From Gammaproteobacteria bacterium (lineage in GTDB: Bacteria > Pseudomonadota > Gammaproteobacteria > SZUA-229), in contig JAOULX010000017.1 of assembly GCA_029881795.1 (NCBI GenBank), positions 1 to 64,000 on the forward strand: a stretch of 64,000 nt of DNA, given 5' to 3'. A model generated the notes under the pieces. It did no database searches. It had not been told where the DNA came from and worked only from the letters and a program-made list of their open reading frames with translations. Of the stretch, positions 1-8,416 are shown piece after piece; position 1 is the stretch's first letter, and each line of letters begins with the position of its first letter. A program made the position numbers and the translations under genes.

Positions 1-50
1 GCCGATGGTAGTGTGGGGTTTCCCCATGTGAGAGTAGGACACTGCCAGGC
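1..50 (+). rRNA. rrf: 5S ribosomal RNA, 3' end (partial)
   Basis: The first 50 bases match the 3' part of a gammaproteobacterial 5S rRNA: the GCCGATGGTAGTGTGGGG segment, the TCCCCATG helix strand, the AGAGTAGG segment and the closing CTGCCAGGC that would pair with the missing 5' end. The gene begins before the window, so an rRNA operon lies just upstream. A strong terminator follows 10 bases later, so 5S is the last gene of that operon. Confidence 0.93.
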
Positions 51-60
51 TTATACACCT

Positions 61-95
61 AAAAAACCCGTAACTAACGTTACGGGTTTTTTTTT
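61..95 (+). terminator. Rho-independent terminator of the rRNA operon
   Basis: The arms CCCGTAAC (67-74) and GTTACGGG (79-86) form a perfect 8-bp stem with a TAAC loop. Six A's precede the stem and nine T's (87-95) follow it. It sits directly behind the 5S end. Confidence 0.93.
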
Positions 96-248
96 GCAGG
101 ACGACTTTTACATTAATGATTGTTTTCATTTGTTTGTAAGCATCGAAAAGAATCCGCGCACAAATGTAGGTGTTGTTTATTGGTCTAGTAAGGCTGTCTA
201 ATTGTGTATGAAAATGACAGACAATAATAAAGCTACTGTTGAGGCGTA

Positions 249-812
249 CTAATAGTCTGGGTTTTTGTTTCTGGCGTCTTCGAGTTGTTTTTTCATGGTG
301 TGCTTAATAATCAGTTCGCGGTCATCTTCATTTATGTTAGTAAAATCAATTGCAATGTGATAACCCTTATCGACGGCTTTTAGTTGCTTGATTATGCCAA
401 GGCAGATAATGCCGTTGTTTTCGGGCAGCAGTAATAATTGAATACAGACCTGATCGCCAACTGAATAGCTGTCTTGGGTCGTTAAGGCTACACCTGAGGC
501 GCTTAAATCAATCGTTGTTGGTATCTGTCTTGATAGTTCTGAAGAGGCCTGAACGAGATGGTTGGTGATAAGATCTATTTTTTTATTGATGACATCAAAG
601 TAATGAAATATCTCTGGTGATGATCGTTTTATTTTGCTGCTAATTGCCTGGTGTTCCAGTTCCAATGCGTTCATAGCAGAGCGTATGGTAAAAGAAGCAT
701 GTTGCTTTAGCAAAGATTCAAGCTGCTGGTCTTCAGTGTTAGGACTAATGCTGATGAGGGCTTGGTCATTAATCCTGAAGTACTCTCGTCTTTCTGATGT
801 GGATGTGCTCAT
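249..812 (-). CDS. PilZ-domain protein (probable c-di-GMP-responsive motility factor)
   Basis: 187 aa. The N-terminus carries RREYFRI, resembling the arginine-rich c-di-GMP contact of PilZ domains. About 90 residues of mostly helical sequence follow. The rest of the PilZ barrel then appears as DLSASGVAL (near residue 103) and IAIDFTNI near the C-terminus. The insertion between the arginine motif and the D-x-S-x-x-G motif is longer than in a minimal PilZ domain. The start ATG overlaps the pomB stop by four bases, so it is the last gene of the stator operon and translationally coupled. PilZ proteins such as YcgR act on flagellar motors, so a role in c-di-GMP braking of this stator is a reasonable inference. 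The exact partner is unknown. Confidence 0.82.
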   Translation of the reverse strand: MSTSTSERREYFRINDQALISISPNTEDQQLESLLKQHASFTIRSAMNALELEHQAISSKIKRSSPEIFHYFDVINKKIDLITNHLVQASSELSRQIPTTIDLSASGVALTTQDSYSVGDQVCIQLLLLPENNGIICLGIIKQLKAVDKGYHIAIDFTNINEDDRELIIKHTMKKQLEDARNKNPDY

Positions 813-1708
813 TTTTCTTTTTTGCCTTCTTGTTTTACGGCGTCAATGATCTTTACTTCAGGTCCGATCTCAACCTGGCGAATTTTAATTTCGACGCGTC
901 GATTTTTAGCTCTGCCAGCGGCAGTTTTATTTGAGCTAAGAGGTATAGTGTCTGCATGGCCTGCTACTGAGAGGCGTTTAGGGTCAATTTTTTGGTATTG
1001 CAGAATCGATTTTAAAACGGAAACTGAACGACTAGAAGACAGTTCCCAATTTGAACGGAAAAGGTAAGTGTATATCGGGACGTTATCGGTATGACCTGAG
1101 ATGACGATGTCGCCAGGAATTGTTTTGGTTAGATAGCTTATTTTTTTCATTATTTTACCGAAGCCTTTGTTTAGTTTGGCGCTGCCGGACGGGAATGAGC
1201 CTTTTTCATTGATACGGATAATGATTTCCTGGTTTTTACCGATGACTTCAATTGTGCCTTTTTTTATTTCCTGCTTAAGTGATGACTGTATGCGTTTAAT
1301 GGCTTCCTGCTGTTTTTTCTGGGCATCGGTGACGACCTGACTTTGAGCAAGCTGAACTGATTTCTGGTTCTTGCTCTGAGCCTCGGTAAATTTACTGGTA
1401 ATTTTGGTCTGTGTAGAGGCCTCTTGTACGACGAGCTCGATTTTAACCGGCACGGGTTTGCCTGGACTGAAATGCATTGCAATAACGCTGGTGCCTTTGG
1501 GGATTTGCTGGGCTTTAAGTCTTTCTTGTACACCGAATGAATCTCTCATAGAGCCGGCAAGTTGTTTAAATTTGAGAGCGTCCATTTCAGAAAAAGAAAG
1601 CAGCAAAACAAAGAAACAAAGCAGTAATGACATCAGGTCAGCAAAGGTAGCCATCCAGGCCGGCGCTCCGCCTGGTGGGCATTTTTTTTCAATGGCTTCA
1701 TCGCTCAT
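809..1708 (-). CDS. pomB: Flagellar stator protein PomB/MotB
   Basis: 299 aa stator B subunit. A short cytoplasmic head (CPPGGAPAWM) precedes the single membrane helix, which begins TFADLMSLLLCFFVLLLSF. Asp24 in FADLM is the ion-binding residue, at the same number as in Vibrio PomB. A charged, probably coiled linker rich in K and Q (about 90-160) leads to a C-terminal OmpA-like peptidoglycan-binding domain with SGHTDNVP and NRRVEI. The sequence SEMDALKFKQLAGSMRDSFG is closer to PomB of sodium-driven motors than to enteric MotB. It lies five bases behind pomA and overlaps the PilZ gene. No other flagellar genes are in the window. Confidence 0.9.
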   Translation of the reverse strand: MSDEAIEKKCPPGGAPAWMATFADLMSLLLCFFVLLLSFSEMDALKFKQLAGSMRDSFGVQERLKAQQIPKGTSVIAMHFSPGKPVPVKIELVVQEASTQTKITSKFTEAQSKNQKSVQLAQSQVVTDAQKKQQEAIKRIQSSLKQEIKKGTIEVIGKNQEIIIRINEKGSFPSGSAKLNKGFGKIMKKISYLTKTIPGDIVISGHTDNVPIYTYLFRSNWELSSSRSVSVLKSILQYQKIDPKRLSVAGHADTIPLSSNKTAAGRAKNRRVEIKIRQVEIGPEVKIIDAVKQEGKKEK

Positions 1709-1713
1709 CTTGA

Positions 1714-2478
1714 CTACCTTGGTTCTTCGTCTGTGGTGCGCTTACTTTCTGGTAAAAATGTTTTAAGAAGCTCTTCCAGTACTCTCGGATTGATGCCTTC
1801 TTGAATAGCGCTGATAGTTTCAAGTATCAGGTTTCTGTTAACACGCTCCTCATTGCTTCGTAAAGCTAGCTTGTCTGCTATTGGGATAGCAAACGCATTG
1901 GCTAGAATAGCGCCGTATAAAGTGGTCAGTAAAGCGATTGCCATGGCAGGGCCGATTGATTTGGGATCATCCATGTTCGAGAGCATTTGTACCAGACCGA
2001 TCAAGGTTCCTATCATGCCCATTGCTGGTGCAATGTTACCGAGAGTGCTGAAGAAATTTCGACCTATTTCATGGCGTTCGATGGTTTGATTAATGTCTTT
2101 GTTAAGCATTTTTCTGACCAGTTCAGGTGGGTGGCCATCAACGCATAACATTATGCCTTTACGCAAAAAGGGGTTTTCAACTTCGTGTTGTTCCAGTGCA
2201 ACCATGCCTTCTTTTCTGGCGATCTGAGCCAGTTCGACGCCGACATCAATCAGATCGGACGGGTTGATCGGTTTGTTGAAGAAGGCATTGAGCCCGACCT
2301 TGAATGACCCAAAGAACTGACGCATCGTAAAGCTCATTAGAACAACAGCAAAGCTTCCGACTATTACGATAAGGATCGATGGGACGTTGATGAAGAGTCC
2401 AATTGAGCCACCGGTAGCAATCGCGGCAATAATGATACCAAATGCGCCAATTAGGCCTAATAGTGTTGCTATATCCAC
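1714..2478 (-). CDS. pomA: Flagellar stator protein PomA/MotA
   Basis: 254 aa inner-membrane stator A subunit with four predicted transmembrane segments: two near the N-terminus (about 3-50) and two in the second half (about 150-205). The loop segments APAMGMIGTLIGLVQMLSNM and PAMAIALLTTLYGAI are diagnostic of the MotA/TolQ/ExbB fold. The sequence is PomA-like (MDIATLLGLIGAFG, GGSIGLFINVPSILIV) rather than the longer enteric MotA. The large cytoplasmic loop (about 60-140), which contacts the rotor, is intact. The start is a GTG preceded by GGAGAG. It is the first gene of a three-gene operon, pomA-pomB-PilZ. The coupling ion (Na+ versus H+) is inferred from similarity only. Confidence 0.9.
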   Translation of the reverse strand: MDIATLLGLIGAFGIIIAAIATGGSIGLFINVPSILIVIVGSFAVVLMSFTMRQFFGSFKVGLNAFFNKPINPSDLIDVGVELAQIARKEGMVALEQHEVENPFLRKGIMLCVDGHPPELVRKMLNKDINQTIERHEIGRNFFSTLGNIAPAMGMIGTLIGLVQMLSNMDDPKSIGPAMAIALLTTLYGAILANAFAIPIADKLALRSNEERVNRNLILETISAIQEGINPRVLEELLKTFLPESKRTTDEEPR

Positions 2479-2590
2479 TCTGAAATGCTCTCCGAGTCAG
2501 GTTGCATAAAAATTAAGCGAAATTAGATATCTGCTTAATCTTGATTAATAGTTACTTTAATTGTTAATTGTAGACAATTGTAGTGAAAAT

Positions 2591-2619
2591 TTATGATTAT
2601 TTTGATAGCTGGTTATAAT
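2591..2619 (+). promoter_or_regulatory. Candidate sigma70 promoter for birA-coaX
   Basis: A perfect -10 box TATAAT lies at 2614-2619, 45 bases upstream of the birA ATG. The -35 candidate at 2591-2596 (TTATGA, 17-bp spacer) is poor. The 170-bp region between the divergent pomA and birA genes is AT-rich and presumably also holds the pomA promoter, which I could not place. Confidence 0.4.
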
Positions 2620-2664
2620 AACGCTAACAGTCCTGTTGGCAATTAAGAAGTGTGGTGTGTGAAT

Positions 2665-3456
2665 ATGTCATCGGACGATAGTCTGAATCTGAATTTAATT
2701 AAAAGCATGATTAAAGCTGAGACTGAGGTCTTTATTTTTGACGAGCTTGAGTCAACCAATCAATGGCTAATTGAGCGGCTTTCAGGGGGGGCGAATCACC
2801 CGCTTCTATGTGCGGCAGAATCACAAAATAGTGGCAGAGGGCGTTCGGGCAGAGTCTGGCAGTCACCTGCATACTGCAATATATATATGAGTTTTTGTCG
2901 CCAGATTAATCATCAGCAAAAAAACATAACGGCAATATCGCTGGTGATGGGTTTGGCAATAATACGTGTATTGAAAAACCACGGAATTGCTGAGGCAAAA
3001 TTAAAATGGCCAAACGATATTTTGCTAGCAGGTAAAAAGCTGGCTGGCGTTTTGATAGAGGCTAAAAAGATTGATGGTGTGTTATATCTGGTTGTGGGGA
3101 TAGGTGTTAATGTGCAGATGCCGGAGGGGTTTGAGATTGATTCGGACTTGAGCTGGTCTGATTTATCGGCTCATGGTTTATTGCCAAAAGACAGATCACG
3201 AATGATCGCAATGATATATAACGAATGCCAGCTGATGACCGAATTGTTTATTGATAAAGGCTTCGCTTTTTTTCAAGAAGAATGGTGTTCTGTTGATGAA
3301 TATGCAGGCCAAGAAGTGGTGGTTATGGATCAGGATAAACTTGTCGTTGCAGGGGTTGCGGCTGGAGTTGATGAAACCGGTTGTTTGCTAGTAGAAACCG
3401 ATACGGGGCAGACAAAACTGGTATCTGGTGATTTGTCTCTGAGAAAAAGAAGATGA
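2665..3456 (+). CDS. birA: Biotin--[acetyl-CoA-carboxylase] ligase BirA (monofunctional, no repressor domain)
   Basis: 263 aa from the ATG at 2665. An in-frame GTG at 2650 would add five residues, and a stop at 2644 blocks any longer form. It makes biotinyl-AMP and transfers biotin to the carrier subunit of acetyl-CoA carboxylase. Visible motifs are ESTNQWL, the biotinyl-AMP loop GRGRSGRVWQSP, KWPNDI and the KLAGVLIEA strand. The roughly 60-residue N-terminal winged helix found in E. coli BirA (321 aa) is absent, so this is a catalytic-only class I ligase that should not repress bio genes. Its stop overlaps the coaX start (ATGA), an arrangement common in gammaproteobacteria. Confidence 0.92.
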   Translation: MSSDDSLNLNLIKSMIKAETEVFIFDELESTNQWLIERLSGGANHPLLCAAESQNSGRGRSGRVWQSPAYCNIYMSFCRQINHQQKNITAISLVMGLAIIRVLKNHGIAEAKLKWPNDILLAGKKLAGVLIEAKKIDGVLYLVVGIGVNVQMPEGFEIDSDLSWSDLSAHGLLPKDRSRMIAMIYNECQLMTELFIDKGFAFFQEEWCSVDEYAGQEVVVMDQDKLVVAGVAAGVDETGCLLVETDTGQTKLVSGDLSLRKRR

Positions 3457-4202
3457 CTGTGGATGCTGTTTTATGTATTGATGTCGGTAATAGTCGTTTA
3501 AAGTGGGGGCTTTGTAATTTGTCGACGCTGAACTTTAAGCAACAGGGTGTGCTGGATCTGAATCAGGTGTCAGTCGATGATCTAACGGGGTGTTTTGGTG
3601 ATATGGAAGCTTGTCCTGTCTGGTGTAGTTCGGTTGCAGGGGCAGGCGTGCTACATTTGCTGACAGACTGGTTTGCAAAACACTGGTCTGTGGCTATCAA
3701 TAGTGCTCAGGGTGCTTTGGCGGAGTACCATCGTTTGAATGCTTATAAAACTGCATCAGAGCTTGGACTTGATCGCTGGCTGGCAATGATTGCTATTGAT
3801 AATATAACGGATGAAAGTTTTTGTATTATCGATGCGGGAACAGCTATTACGATAGATGTGGTCATTGCAGGGCTGCACAAGGGAGGGGTTATCATGCCGG
3901 GTATCCAATTGATGCTAAAAGCGTTACAAGCTAATACAGAAAATATCGGGTCTGCGTTGGGTAGCTATGTCAGCTTGGCTGATAACACAGCGGATGCGGT
4001 TGAGAGCGGTGTGATCGATAATATAGTGGGTGGAATCGAGCGAGCGTTGAGCCGAATACAAACGATCTGTCCGGATATTATTGTAATGATTACAGGTGGA
4101 GATGCGGAGCGGATAGCGCAGTTGTCGGACATGAATTTAATTATAGAGAGTAACGCCGTGATGAAAGGGCTGGGTGTGGTGGCTAGAAATGCTTATGCGT
4201 AA
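3453..4202 (+). CDS. coaX: Type III pantothenate kinase
   Basis: 249 aa. It catalyses the first committed step of coenzyme A synthesis, the phosphorylation of pantothenate. This is the CoaX (ASKHA-fold) type, unrelated to the CoaA of enterics. The N-terminal phosphate loop CIDVGNSRLKWGL, the LGLDRWLAM motif, the CIIDAGTAITID segment and the PGIQLM segment are all present. The start overlaps the birA stop, and the next reading frame begins inside its last codons, so birA-coaX-SPOR form one tightly packed unit. Confidence 0.94.
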   Translation: MTVDAVLCIDVGNSRLKWGLCNLSTLNFKQQGVLDLNQVSVDDLTGCFGDMEACPVWCSSVAGAGVLHLLTDWFAKHWSVAINSAQGALAEYHRLNAYKTASELGLDRWLAMIAIDNITDESFCIIDAGTAITIDVVIAGLHKGGVIMPGIQLMLKALQANTENIGSALGSYVSLADNTADAVESGVIDNIVGGIERALSRIQTICPDIIVMITGGDAERIAQLSDMNLIIESNAVMKGLGVVARNAYA

Positions 4203-4878
4203 TATTTTTTTGCTGCTATTGGCGGTAAATATATTTGTATTTATGTTTTATTTTTATTTGCCGGATGAATCAACGCAATCAGAATCTAGGCTGCCAACAA
4301 ATGTTGAAAAGCTGGTTTTATTGAGCGAGGTTGATAAGGCGGCACTGACATCAGAGATAAGTGGTAAAAAACAGCTGCAAGCCAATAAGTCGGCGGATAA
4401 AGATCGTGGTGTCAGTGCTTGTTTTACAATCGGCCCGTTTCGCGAAGAGTCAGGCATCCTTGCTTTTCAGTCTGAAATAAAACAAAAAATAAAATCGTCG
4501 AGTGTGCGCGAGCGTGTGGAGAAATTACACTGGCGTTATTGGGTGTATTTGGCGGATTCGGGATCAAAAGAAAAAGCGGTTGCGCAGGCATCAGAGTTGG
4601 CAAAAAAAGGACTTAAGGACTATTACGTGGTGGCACGCGGAGATAGTAAAAACAGTATTTCACTCGGTCATTTCAAGGATAAATTGCTGGCAGAAAAGCG
4701 CTTAAAGGCGATCAAGTTGATGGGTTACAAGCCTAAGATACGGACAATAGAAAAGGAGTATACGCTGTACTGGCTTGATTATGTGGTTGACAGTAAGCAG
4801 GGTTTAAATAGCCAAACCCTCGATAGTTTTGAGCTGGAAGAATCTATCCACCAATTTAATCGAAAATGTGATAAATAG
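4195..4878 (+). CDS. Membrane-anchored SPOR-domain protein
   Basis: 227 aa from the ATG at 4195 (another ATG at 4189). The N-terminus is one strong membrane helix (about residues 2-20, FLLLLAVNIFVFMFYFYL) after a short basic start, giving a type II anchor. A low-complexity periplasmic linker follows. Residues about 80-190 contain a SPOR-like beta-alpha repeat ending in SISLGHFKDKLLAEKRL and MGYKPKI. SPOR domains bind denuded glycan strands at the septum, so a cell-division or envelope role is likely. Genes of this kind between coaX and the thrU tRNA cluster are frequent in non-enteric gammaproteobacteria. Specific function is unknown. Confidence 0.75.
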   Translation: MRNIFLLLLAVNIFVFMFYFYLPDESTQSESRLPTNVEKLVLLSEVDKAALTSEISGKKQLQANKSADKDRGVSACFTIGPFREESGILAFQSEIKQKIKSSSVRERVEKLHWRYWVYLADSGSKEKAVAQASELAKKGLKDYYVVARGDSKNSISLGHFKDKLLAEKRLKAIKLMGYKPKIRTIEKEYTLYWLDYVVDSKQGLNSQTLDSFELEESIHQFNRKCDK

Positions 4879-4881
4879 GTG

Positions 4882-4910
4882 TTGCGTTATTGTGGATGTC
4901 TACTTATAAT
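4882..4910 (+). promoter_or_regulatory. Promoter of the tRNA-tufB operon
   Basis: A -35 element TTGCGT (4882-4887), a 17-bp spacer and a perfect -10 TATAAT (4905-4910) stand 16 bases before tRNA-Thr. The bases after the -10 (GCGCGC, 4912-4917) form a GC-rich discriminator of the kind linked to stringent control of stable-RNA promoters. Confidence 0.72.
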
Positions 4911-4926
4911 TGCGCGCTTGTTTTAA

Positions 4927-5002
<76 letters not shown>

Positions 5003-5136
5003 AATTCCTTCAGTACTTATTCGAGTGCTGATTAGTTAGAAAGCGCAGGTTTTGCGTGTTTCTAAGTATCTAAACAGGGCTTGGGCAGAAAATACTATAA
5101 AAAGATATTTTATGTTCCTGTTTATTCTAAAATTTA

Positions 5137-5165
5137 TTGACAGCCGCTGCAGGTTCAAGCAAAAT
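5137..5165 (+). promoter_or_regulatory. Possible internal promoter before tRNA-Tyr
   Basis: A consensus -35 TTGACA (5137-5142), exactly 17 bp of spacer and a -10-like CAAAAT (5160-5165) lie 19 bases before tRNA-Tyr, inside the unusually long 182-bp gap between the first two tRNAs. Confidence 0.5.
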
Positions 5166-5184
5166 GCACGGCTTCCAATGATCT

Positions 5185-5269
5185 GGAGGGGTTCCCGAGT
5201 GGCCAAAGGGGGCAGACTGTAAATCTGCTGGCTCCGCCTTCGGAGGTTCGAATCCTCCCCCCTCCACCA
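5185..5269 (+). tRNA. tyrU: tRNA-Tyr (GTA)
   Basis: 85 nt with a long variable arm and encoded CCA. The acceptor arms GGAGGGG (5185-5191) and CCCCTCC (5259-5265) pair. The anticodon GTA sits in GACTGTAAATC. Confidence 0.97.
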
Positions 5270-5308
5270 TATTAATGTATGACGGTAAGATTGGAAGTAG
5301 ATTGATCA

Positions 5309-5382
5309 GCGGGTGTAGTTTAATGGTAGAACTTCAGCCTTCCAAGCTGACCGCGTGGGTTCGATTCCCACCATCCGCTCCA
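5309..5382 (+). tRNA. glyT: tRNA-Gly (TCC)
   Basis: 74 nt with encoded CCA. The acceptor arms GCGGGTG (5309-5315) and CATCCGC (5372-5378) pair with one G-T. The anticodon loop CTTCCAA gives TCC. Confidence 0.97.
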
Positions 5383-5507
5383 GTTTTGATGGCTGGATAA
5401 ATAGCTGGATATTAAAAACTGAGGTTGAGTTGTAGGTTTTGGTTGTTAGTTACTGAAAAGTATAAGGCAGCTGGTTTGCTGCTCAGGTTAGTTTTTAGTG
5501 TCTAACT

Positions 5508-5583
<76 letters not shown>

Positions 5584-5633
5584 CTAATATAAAGTGTTTT
5601 TTTGTTAATAATTTACCCTGGAGAGACGTTTCC

Positions 5634-6824
5634 ATGTCTAAGGAAAAGTTCGAACGTAATAAACCACATGTAAACGTGGGCACAATTGGCCACGTTGACC
5701 ATGGTAAAACCACACTGACTGCTGCGCTGACCAAGTGTATGGCAGAAAAGCACGGTGGTGCAGTTAAAGCATTTGACCAAATTGATAATGCACCGGAAGA
5801 AAGAGCGCGTGGTATCACGATCGCGACTTCACACGTAGAGTATGAGTCAGACAATCGTCACTATGCCCACGTTGACTGCCCGGGACACGCTGACTACGTT
5901 AAAAACATGATCACGGGTGCTGCTCAGATGGACGGAGCGATCTTAGTATGCTCCGCTGCAGATGGCCCAATGCCACAAACGCGTGAGCACATCCTGTTAT
6001 CACGTCAGGTTGGTGTACCTTATATTCTGGTATTCATGAACAAAGCAGACATGGTTGATGATGCTGAGTTAATCGAGCTGGTAGAAATGGAAATCCGTGA
6101 GTTATTGGATCTTTACGACTTCCCAGGTGACGATACGCCAATCATCGTTGGTTCGGCCTTAAAAGCACTGGAGGGTGATACCTCTGACATCGGTGTACCT
6201 GCGATCGAGAAACTGGTTGAAGCAATGGATTCATACATTCCAGAGCCAGTTCGTGATACAGACAAAGAATTCCTGATGCCGGTTGAAGATGTATTCTCAA
6301 TCTCAGGTCGTGGTACGGTTGTAACAGGTCGTATCGAACGCGGTATCGTACACACAGGTGACGAAATCGAAATTGTTGGTATTCGCGACACTCAAACCAC
6401 TACTTGTACTGGTGTTGAAATGTTCCGCAAACTGCTGGACGAAGGTCAAGCGGGTGATAACGTAGGTCTGTTATTACGTGGTACTAAGCGTGAAGATGTA
6501 GAGCGTGGTCAGGTATGTTGTAAGCCTGGTTCAGTTAAGCCGCACACTACCTTCGAAACAGAAGTTTATATACTAAGCAAAGATGAAGGTGGTCGTCACA
6601 CGCCATTCTTCAACAACTACCGTCCCCAGTTCTACTTCCGTACAACTGATGTGACCGGTGCTTGTGATCTGCCAGAAGGCACAGAAATGGTAATGCCAGG
6701 TGATAACGTCAAAATGACAGTTACCCTGATTGCCCCAATCGCGATGGAAGAAGGTTTACGCTTCGCTATTCGTGAAGGTGGCCGTACCGTTGGTGCAGGT
6801 GTTGTAAGTAAAATTATTGAGTAA
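5634..6824 (+). CDS. tufB: Elongation factor Tu (copy 1, tufB position)
   Basis: 396 aa GTPase that delivers aminoacyl-tRNA to the ribosome. The G1 loop GHVDHGKT is at residues 19-26, with DCPGH and NKAD further on, and domains 2 and 3 are complete. The ATG at 5634 follows GGAGAG. In-frame codons extend back into tRNA-Thr but lack support as a start. The coding sequence is almost identical to the second copy at 22096: I found only the initiator codon (ATG here, GTG there) and two silent third-position changes near the 3' end (6797 and 6800). This indicates recent gene conversion. It is co-transcribed with the upstream tRNAs as in E. coli. Confidence 0.98.
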   Translation: MSKEKFERNKPHVNVGTIGHVDHGKTTLTAALTKCMAEKHGGAVKAFDQIDNAPEERARGITIATSHVEYESDNRHYAHVDCPGHADYVKNMITGAAQMDGAILVCSAADGPMPQTREHILLSRQVGVPYILVFMNKADMVDDAELIELVEMEIRELLDLYDFPGDDTPIIVGSALKALEGDTSDIGVPAIEKLVEAMDSYIPEPVRDTDKEFLMPVEDVFSISGRGTVVTGRIERGIVHTGDEIEIVGIRDTQTTTCTGVEMFRKLLDEGQAGDNVGLLLRGTKREDVERGQVCCKPGSVKPHTTFETEVYILSKDEGGRHTPFFNNYRPQFYFRTTDVTGACDLPEGTEMVMPGDNVKMTVTLIAPIAMEEGLRFAIREGGRTVGAGVVSKIIE

Positions 6825-6825
6825 T
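5635..6825 (+). repeat. Long direct repeat, copy 1 (tuf)
   Basis: About 1.19 kb in direct orientation with 22097-23287 (offset 16,462 bases). Identity begins at the second base of the start codon and stops one base after the stop codon. Only two internal differences were seen by eye. Confidence 0.9.
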
Positions 6826-6840
6826 CAATAGTTTATGAAA

Positions 6841-6870
6841 ACAGCTGGCAGCCCTGTGGTTGCCAGCTGT
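6841..6870 (+). terminator. Hairpin after tufB (terminator or processing site)
   Basis: ACAGCTGGCA (6841-6850) and TGCCAGCTGT (6861-6870) are a perfect 10-bp inverted repeat with a 10-base loop, 16 bases after the tuf stop. The following TCTAGTTT is only weakly T-rich, so this may be a leaky terminator or an RNA-processing stem before tRNA-Trp. Confidence 0.6.
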
Positions 6871-6878
6871 TCTAGTTT

Positions 6879-6954
6879 AGGCCAGTGGCTCAATTGGTAG
6901 AGCAGCGGTCTCCAAAACCGCAGGTTGGGGGTTCGAGTCCCTCCTGGCCTGCCA
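6879..6954 (+). tRNA. trpT: tRNA-Trp (CCA)
   Basis: 76 nt with encoded CCA end. The acceptor arms AGGCCAG (6879-6885) and CTGGCCT (6944-6950) pair. The anticodon CCA sits in the loop CTCCAAA. It lies between tufB and secE, its usual gammaproteobacterial position. Confidence 0.97.
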
Positions 6955-6980
6955 CTTTTAACTAAGTAGCTGGTGTAATA

Positions 6981-7358
6981 ATGGTCGCTTCAAGCGAATC
7001 TGGAAAGTCTAAATTAGATACTGTGAAGCTGTTGTTGGCTTTGATGTTGTTGGGGTTGGGTGTTTTTGGTTTTTATTATTTTGAAGACCAGTCTCAGTTA
7101 TATCGGGTTATTGCTTTACTGGTTATAGGAATTATAGCTGTTGCGGTGGTTTATACCACGGCAATTGGTAAGCGTGTTGCGGGTTTTGTGCGTGATTCGC
7201 GAACAGAAGTTCGAAAGGTTGTGTGGCCGTCCCGTCAGGAAACTATTCAAACGACATTGATCGTCATTGTTGCGGTATTTATTATAGGTATCTTCCTGTG
7301 GTTGCTTGATATGCTGCTGCTTTGGGGAGTGCAGATGTTGACAGGTCAAGGAGGCTAG
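6981..7358 (+). CDS. secE: Preprotein translocase subunit SecE
   Basis: 125 aa, three membrane helices as in E. coli SecE: two in the N-terminal half (about 15-32 and 40-60) and the essential one near the C-terminus (about 95-118). The conserved amphipathic segment [13 protein letters not shown] precedes the last helix. SecE clamps SecY in the SecYEG channel; secY is in this window at 32458. It ends two bases before the nusG start. Confidence 0.96.
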   Translation: MVASSESGKSKLDTVKLLLALMLLGLGVFGFYYFEDQSQLYRVIALLVIGIIAVAVVYTTAIGKRVAGFVRDSRTEVRKVVWPSRQETIQTTLIVIVAVFIIGIFLWLLDMLLLWGVQMLTGQGG

Positions 7359-7360
7359 TC

Positions 7361-7894
7361 ATGTCAATGCGCTGGTATGTTGTACATGCCTATTCAAATT
7401 TTGAAGCAAAAGTTGCCCGTTCACTGCGTGAGCAGGCTGAGCTGCATGGTGTTGCTGATAAATTCGGCGAAATTTTGGTGCCGACTGAAGAAGTTGTAGA
7501 AATCAGAGAAGGCAGCAAGCATCGCAGTGAGCGTAAGTTTTTTCCAGGTTATGTGCTGGTGCATATGGAAATGAATGATGATACCTGGCATCTGGTTAAA
7601 GACACGCCAAAAGTGCTGGGTTTTATCGGTGGTACTTCTGACAAGCCTGCACCGATCTCGGACAAGGAGGCTGAATCAATCTTACAGCGAGTACAGGATG
7701 GTGTTGAAAAACCAAGACCTAAGGTGCTGTACGAGACTGGTGAGGTTGTACGTGTTACAGATGGCCCATTTAATGACTTTAATGGTGTTGTCGAAGAAAT
7801 CGACTATGAAAAGAATCGGCTTAAAGTCGCTGTTCTTATCTTTGGTCGCTCTACGCCGGTCGAATTAGGTTTCGGTCAGGTAGAAAAAGCGTAA
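7361..7894 (+). CDS. nusG: Transcription termination/antitermination protein NusG
   Basis: 177 aa from the ATG at 7361, preceded by AAGGAGG; a longer frame to 7322 overlaps secE and is unlikely. The NGN domain opens with [17 protein letters not shown] and contains [10 protein letters not shown]. The C-terminal KOW domain has [13 protein letters not shown]. NusG binds the RNA polymerase clamp and links it to Rho or to ribosomal S10. The secE-nusG pair upstream of rplK is the standard arrangement. Confidence 0.97.
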   Translation: MSMRWYVVHAYSNFEAKVARSLREQAELHGVADKFGEILVPTEEVVEIREGSKHRSERKFFPGYVLVHMEMNDDTWHLVKDTPKVLGFIGGTSDKPAPISDKEAESILQRVQDGVEKPRPKVLYETGEVVRVTDGPFNDFNGVVEEIDYEKNRLKVAVLIFGRSTPVELGFGQVEKA

Positions 7895-7937
7895 TTAGTT
7901 TAAAGCTGCTGCGCTGTATTAATTTAAATTTATTAAC

Positions 7938-7967
7938 CCAATGGGGAGCCGCGAGGCGTTTGCACCC
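7938..7967 (+). promoter_or_regulatory. Candidate L1-binding operator in the rplK-rplA leader
   Basis: Just upstream of rplK the leader can fold with an inner GCC/GGC stem capped by a GCGA tetraloop (7948-7957) and an outer GGG/CCC pairing (7943-7945 with 7965-7967) separated by an asymmetric internal loop. L1 is known to repress this operon by binding a leader structure that mimics its 23S site. Assignment here rests on position and shape. Confidence 0.5.
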
Positions 7968-7981
7968 GACGGAGAGTTAAA

Positions 7982-8416
7982 ATGGCTAAGAAAGTCGAAG
8001 CTTATATCAAGCTGCAGGTTCCTGCAGGTGAAGCAAACCCAAGTCCACCGGTTGGTCCTGCGCTGGGTCAGCACGGTGTTAACATTATGGAGTTTTGTAA
8101 GGCCTTTAATGCTGCAACACAAAGTCTTGAAAAAGGTTTGCCAATTCCTGTTGTGATTACTGTCTACAGCGACCGTAGTTTCACTTACGTTACAAAAACA
8201 CCACCTGCGGCAATTTTGCTGCGCAAAGCTGCCGGAATTGCTAAGGGTAGTGGTACCCCAAATACTGTTAAAGTGGGTACTGTTAACCGCGCTCAGCTGG
8301 AAGAGATAGCGACCACTAAAAAGCCTGATTTAACCGCTGCTGATATGGATGCGGCGGTCAGAACAATCGCTGGTACAGCGCGTAGCATGGGTCTTGATAC
8401 AGAGGGTGTTAACTAA
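7982..8416 (+). CDS. rplK: 50S ribosomal protein L11
   Basis: 144 aa (E. coli 142). L11 forms the GTPase-associated centre with 23S rRNA and is needed for RelA activation. The N-terminal domain carries [11 protein letters not shown] with the prolines that contact thiostrepton-class drugs. The C-terminal RNA-binding domain has GTARSMGL. The stop overlaps the rplA start (TAATG), which gives translational coupling. Confidence 0.98.
   Translation: MAKKVEAYIKLQVPAGEANPSPPVGPALGQHGVNIMEFCKAFNAATQSLEKGLPIPVVITVYSDRSFTYVTKTPPAAILLRKAAGIAKGSGTPNTVKVGTVNRAQLEEIATTKKPDLTAADMDAAVRTIAGTARSMGLDTEGVN

Noticed and set aside
13-201. 62-codon open frame over the 5S end and terminator
   Set aside because: It runs through rRNA and the terminator stem and shows no protein similarity.
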